Source of the DNA: Kangiella marina
Lineage (GTDB): Bacteria > Pseudomonadota > Gammaproteobacteria > Enterobacterales > Kangiellaceae
Direction of reading: 5' to 3'
NCBI RefSeq assembly: GCF_039541235.1
Contig: NZ_BAABFV010000001.1
Location: 248,001 to 312,000, forward strand
Length of the DNA: 64,000 nucleotides
In this document: positions 46,303-54,934 of the stretch, piece after piece
Numbering within the stretch: position 1 is the stretch's first letter
Layout: each line of letters opens with the position of its first letter
Position numbers and translations under genes: made by a program
The notes under the pieces: generated by a model
Seen by the model: the letters and a program-made list of their open reading frames with translations, nothing else
What the model was told of the DNA's origin: nothing
Database searches by the model: none

Positions 46303-48654
46303 CTACATTTCTGACAAGAGCTTGTCTGCTTCTTGACGCTGCTCGCTATTACCCTCGGATTTAATTTCTTCCAAGATGTCTTTTGCTGCATCATCATCGC
46401 CAAGTTCCATATAGGCTTTAGCCAGGTCGAACTTCGTTGTTGCATCATCAGCACTTAGACCTGGACCACCTGTATCGGTTTGAGCAGAGTCCTCACTGTC
46501 ATTTGTACTTAGCTCATCTTCACGAGTGACTAACTCTTCATCGTCCGTAAAATCAATGGAGTTATCAGAAGCTCCACTTTCTTCAGCCTTCGCCGAATCC
46601 TCCACTTGCTTATCAAAGTCACCAAGATCAAAATCCAAAGCATCGTCGTCGGAAGAAGTGACAGTGTCGACAGAGTTATCCTTAGCAGTTTCAATCTCTT
46701 CACTTAAATCTAAGTCAGTGTCACCGTCGTCACCACCATCACCGAAAACATCGTCTTCACTAGGTAAACTAAAGTCATTGGAGTTTTCACTGACATCGAG
46801 CTCAGATTCGTTAGGCTCAATTAAGCTGGATAAACTCGCGACTTTCAAACCTAATGATGAGTCGTGGTCAAAGTCTTCTGGTAACTCAGCTTTTAGCTGA
46901 TTGAACTTTTCAATATTTTGTTGGCTTGCAACAACTTCCATCAACTTCACACGAATTTCTTGATTGCCAGGATCAGCCGCTAACGCATCTTCTAATACAT
47001 TCTCAGCTTTGGCTAACTTACCGCGAGCGATGAGAATATCCGCCGCACTGACGGGATCAGTTTTTTCCTTAGGGCCCTTCATACCCTCATCACCAATAAA
47101 TGACTCACGCTTCTTCTTTGGCTTCGCTTCATTAGCCGCAGTCATCATTCCAAGTAAACCACCGTCATCTTCAACTTCTTTCATATTGCGGCGATAAACT
47201 AAGCCACCACCAAGCAATAATAAGATAGCTAGGCCACCACCGGCATAAAGCCAAAAGTTATCAGCCTCGTAGAACGCTTTACTGGAGTTTTCCATTGAGC
47301 TATCTGACTTAGTAACTGGCGGCGTTTCTTGTTCATTGCTTGCCTGCTCATCAGTCTCAGAAACGCTTGTTTCAGAGCTATCAGCATCATCACTTTCTGT
47401 CGCATCCAAAGTATTTGCTGCAATTTCTGCCGCAGGTTCATCCGCTGATACCTGATCCGTTTCATCAGCAGCACTAGCAGCTCCCGATAACACTGATAAG
47501 GTTTCATCTTCTACCTTAAAGCCATCGTCAGCAGCATTTTCATTCTCGGCAAGATCACTGCCAAACTCAGAACTCGAGTCACCCTCTTCAAGACTCGTTG
47601 CAACTTCGCTGTCATTATCAGCAACATCGGTATTCATTTCATCGTCAAGCGTACTACCGCCTGAGTCCTGTGATGAGCCCTCATCAACACTACCAATGCT
47701 TAATCGACCACCTGAAGACGCTGTGTCTTCAACATCCTCTTCTTCAACGCTTTTTCGCACATCAAGTGGCGCATCGCTCGTCACCGCCGCATTGCGAATC
47801 GTGCTAACCGCGGCTGATTGTGAAATATCACTAATTTCACCGCTTTCAGGAACGGTTAGTACCGCACCAGCTTTCATGCGGTTCATGTCATTATTGATAA
47901 ACGCATCAGGATTGTTATGGAATATCGCCAACAGCGTCTGTTGAACAGAAACACCTTCTGGGCGTACCGATTTAGCAACACTCCATAGTGTTTGCCCACG
48001 TTCAACCTGCCAGCTGTCTCCGCTGAAGGTTGGGGTTGATGCTAACTGTCGAGTTTGTTCTGTAATTTCTGGCTGAGAAGGCTTCGGCTTTGCCTCTGCT
48101 TTAGGCTCCGTTTGCTGTGATTCCGCCTGAGCTTGTGTCTCTACAGGCTCAGAAACGGGTTGCTGACGCTCTATCGGTGTTGGTGTTGGCGTCTGAGTAA
48201 CGGTTCTCGGTTGGGAAACGGGTGCCTGAGTAGCCGGAGGGGTTGGCGTTGTTTTGGCAAAAACTGGAGGGTCTAACAAAAGCGTATATTCACGCATCAA
48301 GCGCCCTTGCGCCCAGTTTAGCTCTAATAAAAAGTTTACGAATGGTTCTTTGATAGGGTCGCGACTTTCAACGACAATGGCCTTAGTCCCATCGTTTTTG
48401 GTGATAATCTTAAAGCTCAAAGAGTTATGGTAGGCCTCTCTTTGTACACCAAATTTACTATACGACTCGTAAGAGGCAAGCTTGGCACGAAGGTCTTCCT
48501 CACTCACATTGCGTGAAGATAACAGCGCTATTTCTGCTTTAAGCGGTTGATTTAATCCAGAATCCGCATCAATCTCTCCTAGGCCAAGCGACCAAGAAGA
48601 TGGACTGATTAGTGCAGCTGATACAGCAACTGTTGCAGCCAATTTACGAAACAT
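46303..48654 (-). CDS. fimV: FimV-like peptidoglycan-binding hub protein
   Basis: About 783 residues. A signal peptide precedes LGLGEIDADSGLNQPLKAEIALLS, the typical FimV N-terminal domain. A Pro/Thr/Gln linker follows, then a LysM domain (WQVERGQTLWSVAKSVRPEGVSVQQ...), an acidic Ser/Asp-rich region and one membrane helix (WLYAGGGLAILLLLGGGLVYRR). The very acidic cytoplasmic part ends in a FimV C-terminal TPR (DLAKAYMELGDDDAAKDILEEI). FimV organises pole-localised type IV pili and secretion. The ATG at 48654 (GGGGAAGG upstream) is preferred over the start 27 nt further upstream. Confidence 0.93.
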   Translation of the reverse strand: MFRKLAATVAVSAALISPSSWSLGLGEIDADSGLNQPLKAEIALLSSRNVSEEDLRAKLASYESYSKFGVQREAYHNSLSFKIITKNDGTKAIVVESRDPIKEPFVNFLLELNWAQGRLMREYTLLLDPPVFAKTTPTPPATQAPVSQPRTVTQTPTPTPIERQQPVSEPVETQAQAESQQTEPKAEAKPKPSQPEITEQTRQLASTPTFSGDSWQVERGQTLWSVAKSVRPEGVSVQQTLLAIFHNNPDAFINNDMNRMKAGAVLTVPESGEISDISQSAAVSTIRNAAVTSDAPLDVRKSVEEEDVEDTASSGGRLSIGSVDEGSSQDSGGSTLDDEMNTDVADNDSEVATSLEEGDSSSEFGSDLAENENAADDGFKVEDETLSVLSGAASAADETDQVSADEPAAEIAANTLDATESDDADSSETSVSETDEQASNEQETPPVTKSDSSMENSSKAFYEADNFWLYAGGGLAILLLLGGGLVYRRNMKEVEDDGGLLGMMTAANEAKPKKKRESFIGDEGMKGPKEKTDPVSAADILIARGKLAKAENVLEDALAADPGNQEIRVKLMEVVASQQNIEKFNQLKAELPEDFDHDSSLGLKVASLSSLIEPNESELDVSENSNDFSLPSEDDVFGDGGDDGDTDLDLSEEIETAKDNSVDTVTSSDDDALDFDLGDFDKQVEDSAKAEESGASDNSIDFTDDEELVTREDELSTNDSEDSAQTDTGGPGLSADDATTKFDLAKAYMELGDDDAAKDILEEIKSEGNSEQRQEADKLLSEM

Positions 48655-48908
48655 AACCTTCCCCTCATTGATAAAAGTCATCGGATGCTTCCGATTGATT
48701 TCCCAATTTATATCTTAATTTAAACCAGCGAACTTACCACAGTGCATCCATATTTCAGTATGATAGGAAGTCATATCTGCTTCGTTTTGATAAATACTTC
48801 ACAAAACTTTCGCTGGAAGCCTAAAGTCATCTTATAAAGTGGTGCCAGTATGACACCACATTTAAGAAGATACTTTAAGTTTTCACTCGTTAGGTACTAA
48901 TTTTGCTA

Positions 48909-49928
48909 CTATAAATGATTTTTTACAAGTATCTCTGCAATTTGGACCGTATTTAATGCCGCCCCTTTGCGAACATTATCTGAAACAATCCACATTGCTA
49001 GGCCATTTTCGATACCCACATCTTGGCGAATTCGACTAACAAAAACATCATCCTTACCGCTAGCATGTGTAACTGGAGTGGCGTAATCCAACTGGGACAT
49101 ATCGTCCACAACAGTTACGCCTTCGGCCTTTTCCAGTAACTCTTTCGCCTGAATAGCGGCTAAAGGACCACGCATTTTGAGGTGTACGGCTTCAGAGTGT
49201 CCAAAAAAGACGGGAACTCTTACTGCTGTAGGGCTGACAGAAATATTATCGTCTTCAAAGATTTTCTGGGTTTCCCAGACCATCTTCATTTCTTCTTTGG
49301 TGTAACCGTTTTCCTGTATCGCATCAATATTCGGCAACACATTAAAAGCAATCTGCTTATCGTAGACTGTTGCCGTAGCATCACGAGCATTAAGTAGTTC
49401 AGCGGTTTGCTTTGCCAGCTCTTCAACCGCTTTTTGGCCAGAGCCAGACACTGCCTGATAAGTACACACATTAATATGCTCAATACCCACAGCATCTTGG
49501 ATCGGCTTCAAAGCCACCATCAACTGCATGGTTGAGCAGTTGGGGTTAGCGATAATACCGCGGTTTTTATAATCAGCGATTCGTTCAGGGTTGACCTCTG
49601 TCACGACCAAAGGAATATCCTCGTCATAGCGAAACTCAGAGGTGTTATCAACAACGATACAGCCCGCCTCGACGGCTTTAGGTGCGTACTCGCGTGAAAT
49701 AGAGCCACCCGCTGAAAATAAAGCGACATCGGCTTGTGAAAAGTCAAAGTCAGCGAGGTTTTGAACCATGACCGCTTTGCCGTTAAACATCAGACGCTCG
49801 CCCGCTGAACGCTCGCTGGCTAACAAGTAAATCTTATCTACAGGGAACTTTCGTTCCTCTAAAATCTCACGAATCGTAACGCCAACCGCACCGGTGGCGC
49901 CGACGATAGCAATATTTGCCTTTTCCAA
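48909..49928 (-). CDS. asd: Aspartate-semialdehyde dehydrogenase
   Basis: A 339-residue enzyme that reduces aspartyl phosphate to the semialdehyde for Lys, Met, Thr and diaminopimelate synthesis. It has the NADP motif VGATGAVG, the active-site Cys in NPNCSTMQL, and the QAVSGSGQKAVEEL segment. The initiator is a TTG with AAAGGAG 7 nt upstream. It sits upstream of fimV, as in many gammaproteobacteria. Confidence 0.95.
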   Translation of the reverse strand: MEKANIAIVGATGAVGVTIREILEERKFPVDKIYLLASERSAGERLMFNGKAVMVQNLADFDFSQADVALFSAGGSISREYAPKAVEAGCIVVDNTSEFRYDEDIPLVVTEVNPERIADYKNRGIIANPNCSTMQLMVALKPIQDAVGIEHINVCTYQAVSGSGQKAVEELAKQTAELLNARDATATVYDKQIAFNVLPNIDAIQENGYTKEEMKMVWETQKIFEDDNISVSPTAVRVPVFFGHSEAVHLKMRGPLAAIQAKELLEKAEGVTVVDDMSQLDYATPVTHASGKDDVFVSRIRQDVGIENGLAMWIVSDNVRKGAALNTVQIAEILVKNHL

Positions 49929-49994
49929 TGAACAGCTCCTTTAAAGACAAGCTAAATAAAAGGTAAATTAATTTAAAACCGCTGGGAATTTAAG

Positions 49995-50318
49995 CTACTT
50001 ACGCTTATTGAACATGATCCAAACACGCATGATGATATAGCCAAAAAAGCCCGCAGCCATTAGGTATAATGCAACTTGCTCCCATACATCACTATTTTGT
50101 GCCGGTGGGAAAAACTTCAATAAGAAGCCTGCTGCGAAAGCAATAACGGCTAAAAAAGATAAAGATTGTAAGCGACGGTTTTTCTTTAACTTTTGAAGGT
50201 GTGACGCGCGTTGTAACTGCTCTTCCGTAGTGCCTTTTAAGCGCGCACCACAGTGACTGCATGTTTCCGCTTTACTCGAAATTCTCTTGTTACAAACGAT
50301 ACACTGAATAATAGCCAT
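49995..50318 (-). CDS. Zinc-ribbon membrane protein
   Basis: This 107-residue protein begins with a four-Cys zinc ribbon (CIVCNKRISSKAETCSHCG). A basic stretch follows (HLQKLKKNRRLQSLS), then two hydrophobic helices (FLAVIAFAAGFLLKFF and VALYLMAAGFFGYIIMRVWIMF). It is probably an inner-membrane protein with a cytoplasmic ribbon. The function is unknown. It lies between pepN and asd, same strand, separate gaps. Confidence 0.72.
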   Translation of the reverse strand: MAIIQCIVCNKRISSKAETCSHCGARLKGTTEEQLQRASHLQKLKKNRRLQSLSFLAVIAFAAGFLLKFFPPAQNSDVWEQVALYLMAAGFFGYIIMRVWIMFNKRK

Positions 50319-50392
50319 AATATTGTCTCTGCTGAATTCTCTCTTAATCTTTTAAAAAAATCTAAGAACCTAAGGTTATATCCTTGCTAAAA

Positions 50393-53086
50393 CTACTTTA
50401 AAGCCTTGCTGGCAATTTCATACACATCTTTTGACAGCTCAGGCATTTTCAAAATATCTTCTAATTGCTCACGCATCAAAACCTGTCTAGCGCTATCAAA
50501 CTTGCGCCAGCGGTTGAAAGCTCCGGTTAAAAGAGCCGAAACTTGTGGGTTCACCGCATACAGCGCTTTTATTTGACGCGCTAAATAACGATAGCCTCGG
50601 CCATCTCCTCGGTGAAACTGCGCAGGGTTAGCCCCTGTAAAGGCGCCAATCAGTGAGCGAACCTTATTCGGATTCTTTAACTCAAACGAAGGATGATCCA
50701 GTAATGACTCAATCCTGTCAATGGTTTCGTCCGACGGGTCTGTCGCCATGATAGCTAGCCACTTATTGACCACCAGCTCTTCATTTTGCCACTTTTGATA
50801 AAACTCTTCAGCGACCTTGAGCTTGTCGTCATAATGAGAGTGAACGATGAGCTGAAGCGCAGTGCTCGCGTCCGTCATGTTGTTGGCATTATCGAGTTGC
50901 TTTAGAGCTAACTGATAAACATCCTCTTTTTCTAAAGTCATTAAGTAGCTCAGGCAAGTGCCTGCCAATGCCCTTTTCGCCACTGACTCCTTATCTTGCT
51001 CGAAATCACCTACATGGTGATTCGTTTGGTAATGCAGCAACAAATCCAACTCAAGGGCTTCCGCCAACTGTCGCTTAACGAAGTTTCGCGCCTCAATTAA
51101 ATGATCAATATTGATGCTGCTAACCTGCTCAATCAAGGTGCTGACTCCAGGAATCGTCAGCGCTAGCGACTTAAACTGTCCATCCAGCTCGTTGTCATCC
51201 AGCAAATTTTTGGTTGCATTGACCAGCGACTCATCAAAAACAAGTGCTTCGCCTGCTTCCAGTTGAGCGCAAAGACCAAAGATAATACGACTAAACAGTT
51301 CTTGTCCTGCTTGCCAACGATTAAAAGCGTCTGAGTCATGGGCAAATAAAAATATCAGCTCTTTCAATGAATAATCATATTTCAACTTAACCGGAGCCGA
51401 AAACTCACGAAGTATAGACGGTGTAATGGTTTCTGGAACATCATCAAACGTCACGCTCTGCTCAGCTTGCGTCAAGTGCACGATATCACCCTCAACACGA
51501 GCATCAGTCTCGCCGAGCGCCAATGGTTTAAGCGTTATATCATTACCCAAATCATCCAGCAGACCGATTTTAATCGGAATATGAAACGGTGCCTTGTCTT
51601 CTTGCCCCGGCGTTGGTGGACACGATTGCTTCATGGTAAAAGTGATTTGACGTTTATCACCATCATACTGACTCTTTATTTCGACTTCAGGGGTACCCGC
51701 CTGTGAATACCAGCGTCTAAACTGCTTTAAATCATAACTATTGCCGTCTTCCATCGCGCGCACAAAGTCTTCACAAGTCACCGCCTCGCCATCATGACGC
51801 TCAAAATACACATCCAAGCCACGCTTAAAGCCATCGCGCCCTAGTAAGGTCTGGTACATCCGAATGATTTCCGCACCTTTATTATAGACTGTTACCGTGT
51901 AGAAGTTATTCATCTCAATGTAAGAGTCTGGGCGGATCGGATGCGCCATCGGGCCAGCATCCTCAGCGAACTGATGCGAACGGATGACTTTAACGTCTTC
52001 GATCCGCTTTACCCCATGATCCGTTTGATCAGCGGTAAATTCTTGATCACGGAAAACCGTTAACCCTTCTTTCAGGCTTAACTGGAACCAATCGCGACAC
52101 GTGACGCGGTTCCCCGTCCAGTTGTGAAAATACTCATGCCCAATAACTGCTTCCACATCAATAAAGTCGGTATCGGTCGCCGTATCCTGGCTTGCTAACA
52201 CATACTTGGTGTTAAAGATGTTGAGGCCCTTGTTCTCCATAGCGCCCATATTGAAATCGCCCACCGCCACGATCATGTAAATATCAAGATCGTACTCAAG
52301 CCCAAACACCTCTTCATCCCACTTCATCGCTTTTTTCAGCGACTCCATAGCATGGTGACACTGATCCAGCTTGCCTTTATCGACGTAGATTTCAAGACGC
52401 ACTTCGCGCCCCGTCATAGTCGAAAAACTACTGGTTAACAAATCATAATCGCCAGCGCACAACGCAAATAAATAACTGGGCTTCTTAAAGGGATCTTCCC
52501 ATACGGCAAAATGTTTACCGCCTTCAAGGTCACCATGCTCGATTCGATTCCCGTTCGACAATAAGTGTGGGAATTCTTTTGCATCGGCTTCAATTCGCAC
52601 CGTAAAAGTACTCATCACATCCGGACGATCAGGATAAAAGGTGATCTTGCGGAAGCCCTCAGCTTCACACTGGGTGCAGTACTTCCCGCTTGATAAATAC
52701 AAGCCTTCGAGACTGGTATTGGTATCCGGTGATATTTTAACTTTGGTTGAGAGCTCAAACGACTGTGGCGGGTTTAGAACCTCAAGTCCATCCTCAATCA
52801 AACGATACTCGCTCTCATCTAAAACCCTGCCGTCAATTGCAATCGACATGAGCTCTAAATCCACACCATCCAAACGTAATGGCTCTTCATCATCCGCATC
52901 AGTCTTACGCTGAATCGTTAGCGTCGTATCCACAACCGTGGCATTTGGCGCTAAATCAAACGCCAAGTGAACTCTCTCGATATCGTATGGATACGGCCTG
53001 TAATCGCTACGGTAATGGATTTGAACTTCTTGCTGTGGCGCCTGCTCTTGAGAAGCGCTGTCTTGATGACTGCTACTATCGCTCAT
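50393..53086 (-). CDS. pepN: Aminopeptidase N
   Basis: An 897-residue M1 zinc aminopeptidase of the E. coli PepN type. It has the exopeptidase motif GAMENKGLNIF, the zinc motif HEYFHNWTGNRVTCRDW and the distal Glu in LKEGLTVFRDQEF. The DUF3458 and C-terminal helical domains complete it. There is no signal peptide, so it is cytosolic. A short Gln/Ser-rich N-terminal extension (SSSHQDSASQEQAPQQE) precedes the conserved start. Confidence 0.96.
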   Translation of the reverse strand: MSDSSSHQDSASQEQAPQQEVQIHYRSDYRPYPYDIERVHLAFDLAPNATVVDTTLTIQRKTDADDEEPLRLDGVDLELMSIAIDGRVLDESEYRLIEDGLEVLNPPQSFELSTKVKISPDTNTSLEGLYLSSGKYCTQCEAEGFRKITFYPDRPDVMSTFTVRIEADAKEFPHLLSNGNRIEHGDLEGGKHFAVWEDPFKKPSYLFALCAGDYDLLTSSFSTMTGREVRLEIYVDKGKLDQCHHAMESLKKAMKWDEEVFGLEYDLDIYMIVAVGDFNMGAMENKGLNIFNTKYVLASQDTATDTDFIDVEAVIGHEYFHNWTGNRVTCRDWFQLSLKEGLTVFRDQEFTADQTDHGVKRIEDVKVIRSHQFAEDAGPMAHPIRPDSYIEMNNFYTVTVYNKGAEIIRMYQTLLGRDGFKRGLDVYFERHDGEAVTCEDFVRAMEDGNSYDLKQFRRWYSQAGTPEVEIKSQYDGDKRQITFTMKQSCPPTPGQEDKAPFHIPIKIGLLDDLGNDITLKPLALGETDARVEGDIVHLTQAEQSVTFDDVPETITPSILREFSAPVKLKYDYSLKELIFLFAHDSDAFNRWQAGQELFSRIIFGLCAQLEAGEALVFDESLVNATKNLLDDNELDGQFKSLALTIPGVSTLIEQVSSINIDHLIEARNFVKRQLAEALELDLLLHYQTNHHVGDFEQDKESVAKRALAGTCLSYLMTLEKEDVYQLALKQLDNANNMTDASTALQLIVHSHYDDKLKVAEEFYQKWQNEELVVNKWLAIMATDPSDETIDRIESLLDHPSFELKNPNKVRSLIGAFTGANPAQFHRGDGRGYRYLARQIKALYAVNPQVSALLTGAFNRWRKFDSARQVLMREQLEDILKMPELSKDVYEIASKALK

Positions 53087-53220
53087 GGTGTCGTTGCTTT
53101 AACCCTTTGATTTTGAAATATTGGTTCGAACAAAACGAAAAGCCCGATTGTAGCAATCTTAGGTCAGATCCGATATAACATAGCGCAAGAAAGCAAAAAC
53201 ATCAGAACGGAATAACAATT

Positions 53221-53592
53221 ATGAGTACGCTTAGGTGCCTATTCTGCACACTACTTCTAACCCCAGTAACTGCACTGGCTTCAGATATGGGTGGCATATA
53301 CTACCTAGCGACCATCCCGGCGAGTATTGTCCTCTTCATAATCGCTTTAAACATTGCTTTCAGACAAAATAAACCCTCTGCGTTGGTTATTATCATCGGT
53401 TTGGCCTTAGCAACAACTCTTATGACTCTCTTCATGTCTGGGCACTCATATAACCGAACAGATGCCTTTGGTATCCAAGTGACACTGTGCATTGTTTTTA
53501 TAGTACCTATCATGATTTGGATAGCTCGAGATAAGCACGAAGAAGAAACCGACCAAGACACCACAAAACAACCTCAAAGAGGTCAAAGCTAG
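53221..53592 (+). CDS. Small membrane protein of unknown function
   Basis: A 123-residue protein with a possible signal peptide (LRCLFCTLLLTPVTALA) and three further hydrophobic helices (LATIPASIVLFIIALNIAF; ALVIIIGLALATTLMTLFM; VTLCIVFIVPIMIWIA). A charged tail (RDKHEEETDQDTTKQPQRGQS) ends it. I do not recognise a family. It is divergent from pepN and 2 nt before the next gene, so probably co-transcribed with it. Confidence 0.65.
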   Translation: MSTLRCLFCTLLLTPVTALASDMGGIYYLATIPASIVLFIIALNIAFRQNKPSALVIIIGLALATTLMTLFMSGHSYNRTDAFGIQVTLCIVFIVPIMIWIARDKHEEETDQDTTKQPQRGQS

Positions 53593-53594
53593 AT

Positions 53595-53963
53595 ATGTGC
53601 CGATGCGCCGAATTACCTAACGTTTTTGTGGGCAATGACGAAAACAATCCTTTTAATGAGACCCTCGAAGAACTCGAATGGGCGCCACAGCGATGGGCCA
53701 CCCTAAACCGCTGTCCCGAATGCCAACAACTGTGGCACATCGACATCGCCAAACAAAACGACATCGGCGTCTGCGCCAAAATAGACACCGAGCAAGCCTG
53801 GCAACAACTCGACATCACCAACCTCAAAATCCAACTCATGGTCCACAACCACGGCGGAATCACCAACGCCACCTGCCAATGGAAACAATGCGACCAACTC
53901 TGTGTCAAAGGCCTCGCCTTCTGCCCCAGTCACGCCTATTTTGAGATGGATATAAAGCAGTGA
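53595..53963 (+). CDS. Cys-rich hypothetical protein with aberrant codon use
   Basis: A 122-residue protein with several Cys pairs (MCRCAELP; NRCPECQQLWHID; CQWKQCDQLCVKGLAFCPSH), suggesting one or two zinc sites. There is no signal peptide. From about residue 35 onward codons end overwhelmingly in C (GAC ATC GGC GTC TGC GCC and so on), quite unlike neighbouring genes, so transfer from elsewhere is likely. A repeat element starts 26 nt after the stop. The function is unknown; the coding call is supported by the position 2 nt after the upstream gene. Confidence 0.6.
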   Translation: MCRCAELPNVFVGNDENNPFNETLEELEWAPQRWATLNRCPECQQLWHIDIAKQNDIGVCAKIDTEQAWQQLDITNLKIQLMVHNHGGITNATCQWKQCDQLCVKGLAFCPSHAYFEMDIKQ

Positions 53964-53989
53964 TCGTGGGTTTCGCCACTCGGCGAGTC

Positions 53990-54017
53990 ACTTTCTCTTG
54001 CGTAGACAAGAGAAAGT
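53990..54017. repeat. REP-like hairpin element
   Basis: ACTTTCTCTTG and CAAGAGAAAGT form an 11-bp perfect hairpin around CGTAGA, flanked by GGCGAGTC and AACCAAAGAGAAG. It looks like a dispersed element I recall from many gammaproteobacterial genomes (ACTTTCTTTTG...CAAAAGAAAGTAACCAAA). No T run follows it. Confidence 0.6.
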
Positions 54018-54136
54018 AACCAAAGAGAAGTCCACCCTATCGCTAGGTGCTCCGCACTCACCTCGTTCAACAAAGTTAATAAACGCGCCGTCAAACTCGA
54101 CATCCTGTCTCGTTTTGACTAAATTAGGCTATCCTT

Positions 54137-54175
54137 GCCCAATTTACGCTATAACTTTGTTTTACTCAGCTAGCT
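54137..54175 (+). repeat. Inverted repeat copy A flanking the 54230 lipoprotein gene
   Basis: From GCCCAATTTACGCTATAACT onward this region matches the reverse complement of 54723-54761. The first 22 nt agree at 21 positions, followed by a looser TTACTC-GCT-rich match with a 4-nt gap. The two copies face each other across the lipoprotein gene, ~550 bp apart. Confidence 0.65.
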
Positions 54176-54229
54176 CAAAGGGACAAAGTAAACCTGAAGA
54201 TTAAACAATAAATTAAGGATAATAGAGAA

Positions 54230-54622
54230 ATGAAAATACTTGCTTTGCTCCTTATCGCTATTAACTTAACGTCTTGTAGCTCTGAAACTACTTACCCAGA
54301 CTATAAAAACAAAATCATTGGTAAATGGAGTATTAATTATCCAGGGGTTCCATACTATTACGGTCAAGCCGAATATAAAGAAAATGGAGAGGTGGTAGGC
54401 TGGGGTAAAGCTGTTTTCCCTGATGGAACAGTTAAGGAAACACTATTTCATGACTCTTGGGAAATTGAAGGCAATAAAATAACCTTTAAACCTCTAAAGA
54501 TGTATAGACATGAAGCTATGAATAAAGTAATTACTGATACGATTATAGATATTAACGATAAAGAAATGATTTTATTAAACCCTGACGGGGAAAAACTTAT
54601 TAGAACTCGGATAAAAGACTAG
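54230..54622 (+). CDS. Small AT-rich lipoprotein, lipocalin-like
   Basis: A 130-residue protein with lipobox LTSC (C16). The mature part starts KNKIIGKWSINYPGVPYYYG and continues in short strands (WEIEGNKITFKPLKMY; KEMILLNPDGEKLIRTRI), suggesting a small beta-barrel or lipocalin-type fold. It is more AT-rich than neighbouring genes and lies inside an inverted repeat pair, so it may have been acquired as cargo. AAGGAT precedes the ATG. The function is unknown. Confidence 0.72.
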   Translation: MKILALLLIAINLTSCSSETTYPDYKNKIIGKWSINYPGVPYYYGQAEYKENGEVVGWGKAVFPDGTVKETLFHDSWEIEGNKITFKPLKMYRHEAMNKVITDTIIDINDKEMILLNPDGEKLIRTRIKD

Positions 54623-54671
54623 TAAACGTAGGGGGTGCTGTAAGTCACTATTGAGATTAGCTAAACCCTCT

Positions 54672-54689
54672 GGTGCGTCTAGACGCACC
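54672..54689. repeat. Perfect 18-bp palindrome
   Basis: GGTGCGTCTAGACGCACC is a perfect palindrome followed by CTACC. It belongs to a type of short dispersed palindrome I recall from many proteobacterial genomes. It starts a cluster of three palindromes and one inverted-repeat copy within 260 bp. Confidence 0.7.
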
Positions 54690-54722
54690 CTACCTAACAA
54701 CTTGGCACCGACCTCCCCCTAA

Positions 54723-54761
54723 AGTTAGCCGAGCGAGTAAAAGTTATAGCGTAATTTGGGC
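54723..54761 (-). repeat. Inverted repeat copy B flanking the 54230 lipoprotein gene
   Basis: Reverse complement of copy A at 54137-54175, ending ...AAGTTATAGCGTAATTTGGGC on the plus strand. The core is 21 of 22 identical. Confidence 0.65.
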
Positions 54762-54858
54762 AGTGACCAACGGAAATCCCTTTAGGGAGAAAATGAACAA
54801 TAATTACTTCACGTCTATAGCAAAACAAATAATCAGACAAATAAACCCAAGTTCATAG

Positions 54859-54879
54859 ATTCTGAATCAAGTTCAGAAT
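54859..54879. repeat. Short palindromic repeat
   Basis: ATTCTGAA-TCAAG-TTCAGAAT is an 8-bp inverted repeat followed by GACA. It resembles a widely dispersed bacterial palindrome (TTCAGAATGACA type). It is the second palindrome of the cluster. Confidence 0.65.
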
Positions 54880-54897
54880 GACAATACTCAATTATAG

Positions 54898-54926
54898 GAT
54901 GGGTTAGACCTCAGTCGTAACCCATC
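54898..54926. repeat. Palindromic repeat abutting the 3' end of the MopE-like gene
   Basis: GATGGGTTA-GACCTCAGTCG-TAACCCATC is a 9-bp inverted repeat with an 11-nt loop. It ends 8 bp from the stop codon of the minus-strand MopE-like gene and also resembles a known dispersed repeat type. Confidence 0.7.
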
Positions 54927-54934
54927 ATACTACT

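Noticed and set aside
47229-47507. Minus-strand 92-residue ORF within fimV
   Set aside because: Out-of-frame shadow of the acidic Ser/Asp-rich coding region of fimV.
53703-53933. Minus-strand ORF inside the Cys-rich gene
   Set aside because: An antisense shadow caused by the C-ending codons of the real gene.
53998-54204. 68-residue plus-strand ORF after the Cys-rich gene
   Set aside because: It is a translation through the REP-like hairpin and repeat copy A, with no ribosome site or domain.
54673-54858. 61-residue ORF across the palindrome cluster
   Set aside because: It consists of repeat sequence and lacks any coding sign.
54672-54926. CRISPR array
   Set aside because: The palindromes differ from each other, with no regular repeat-spacer pattern and no cas genes.
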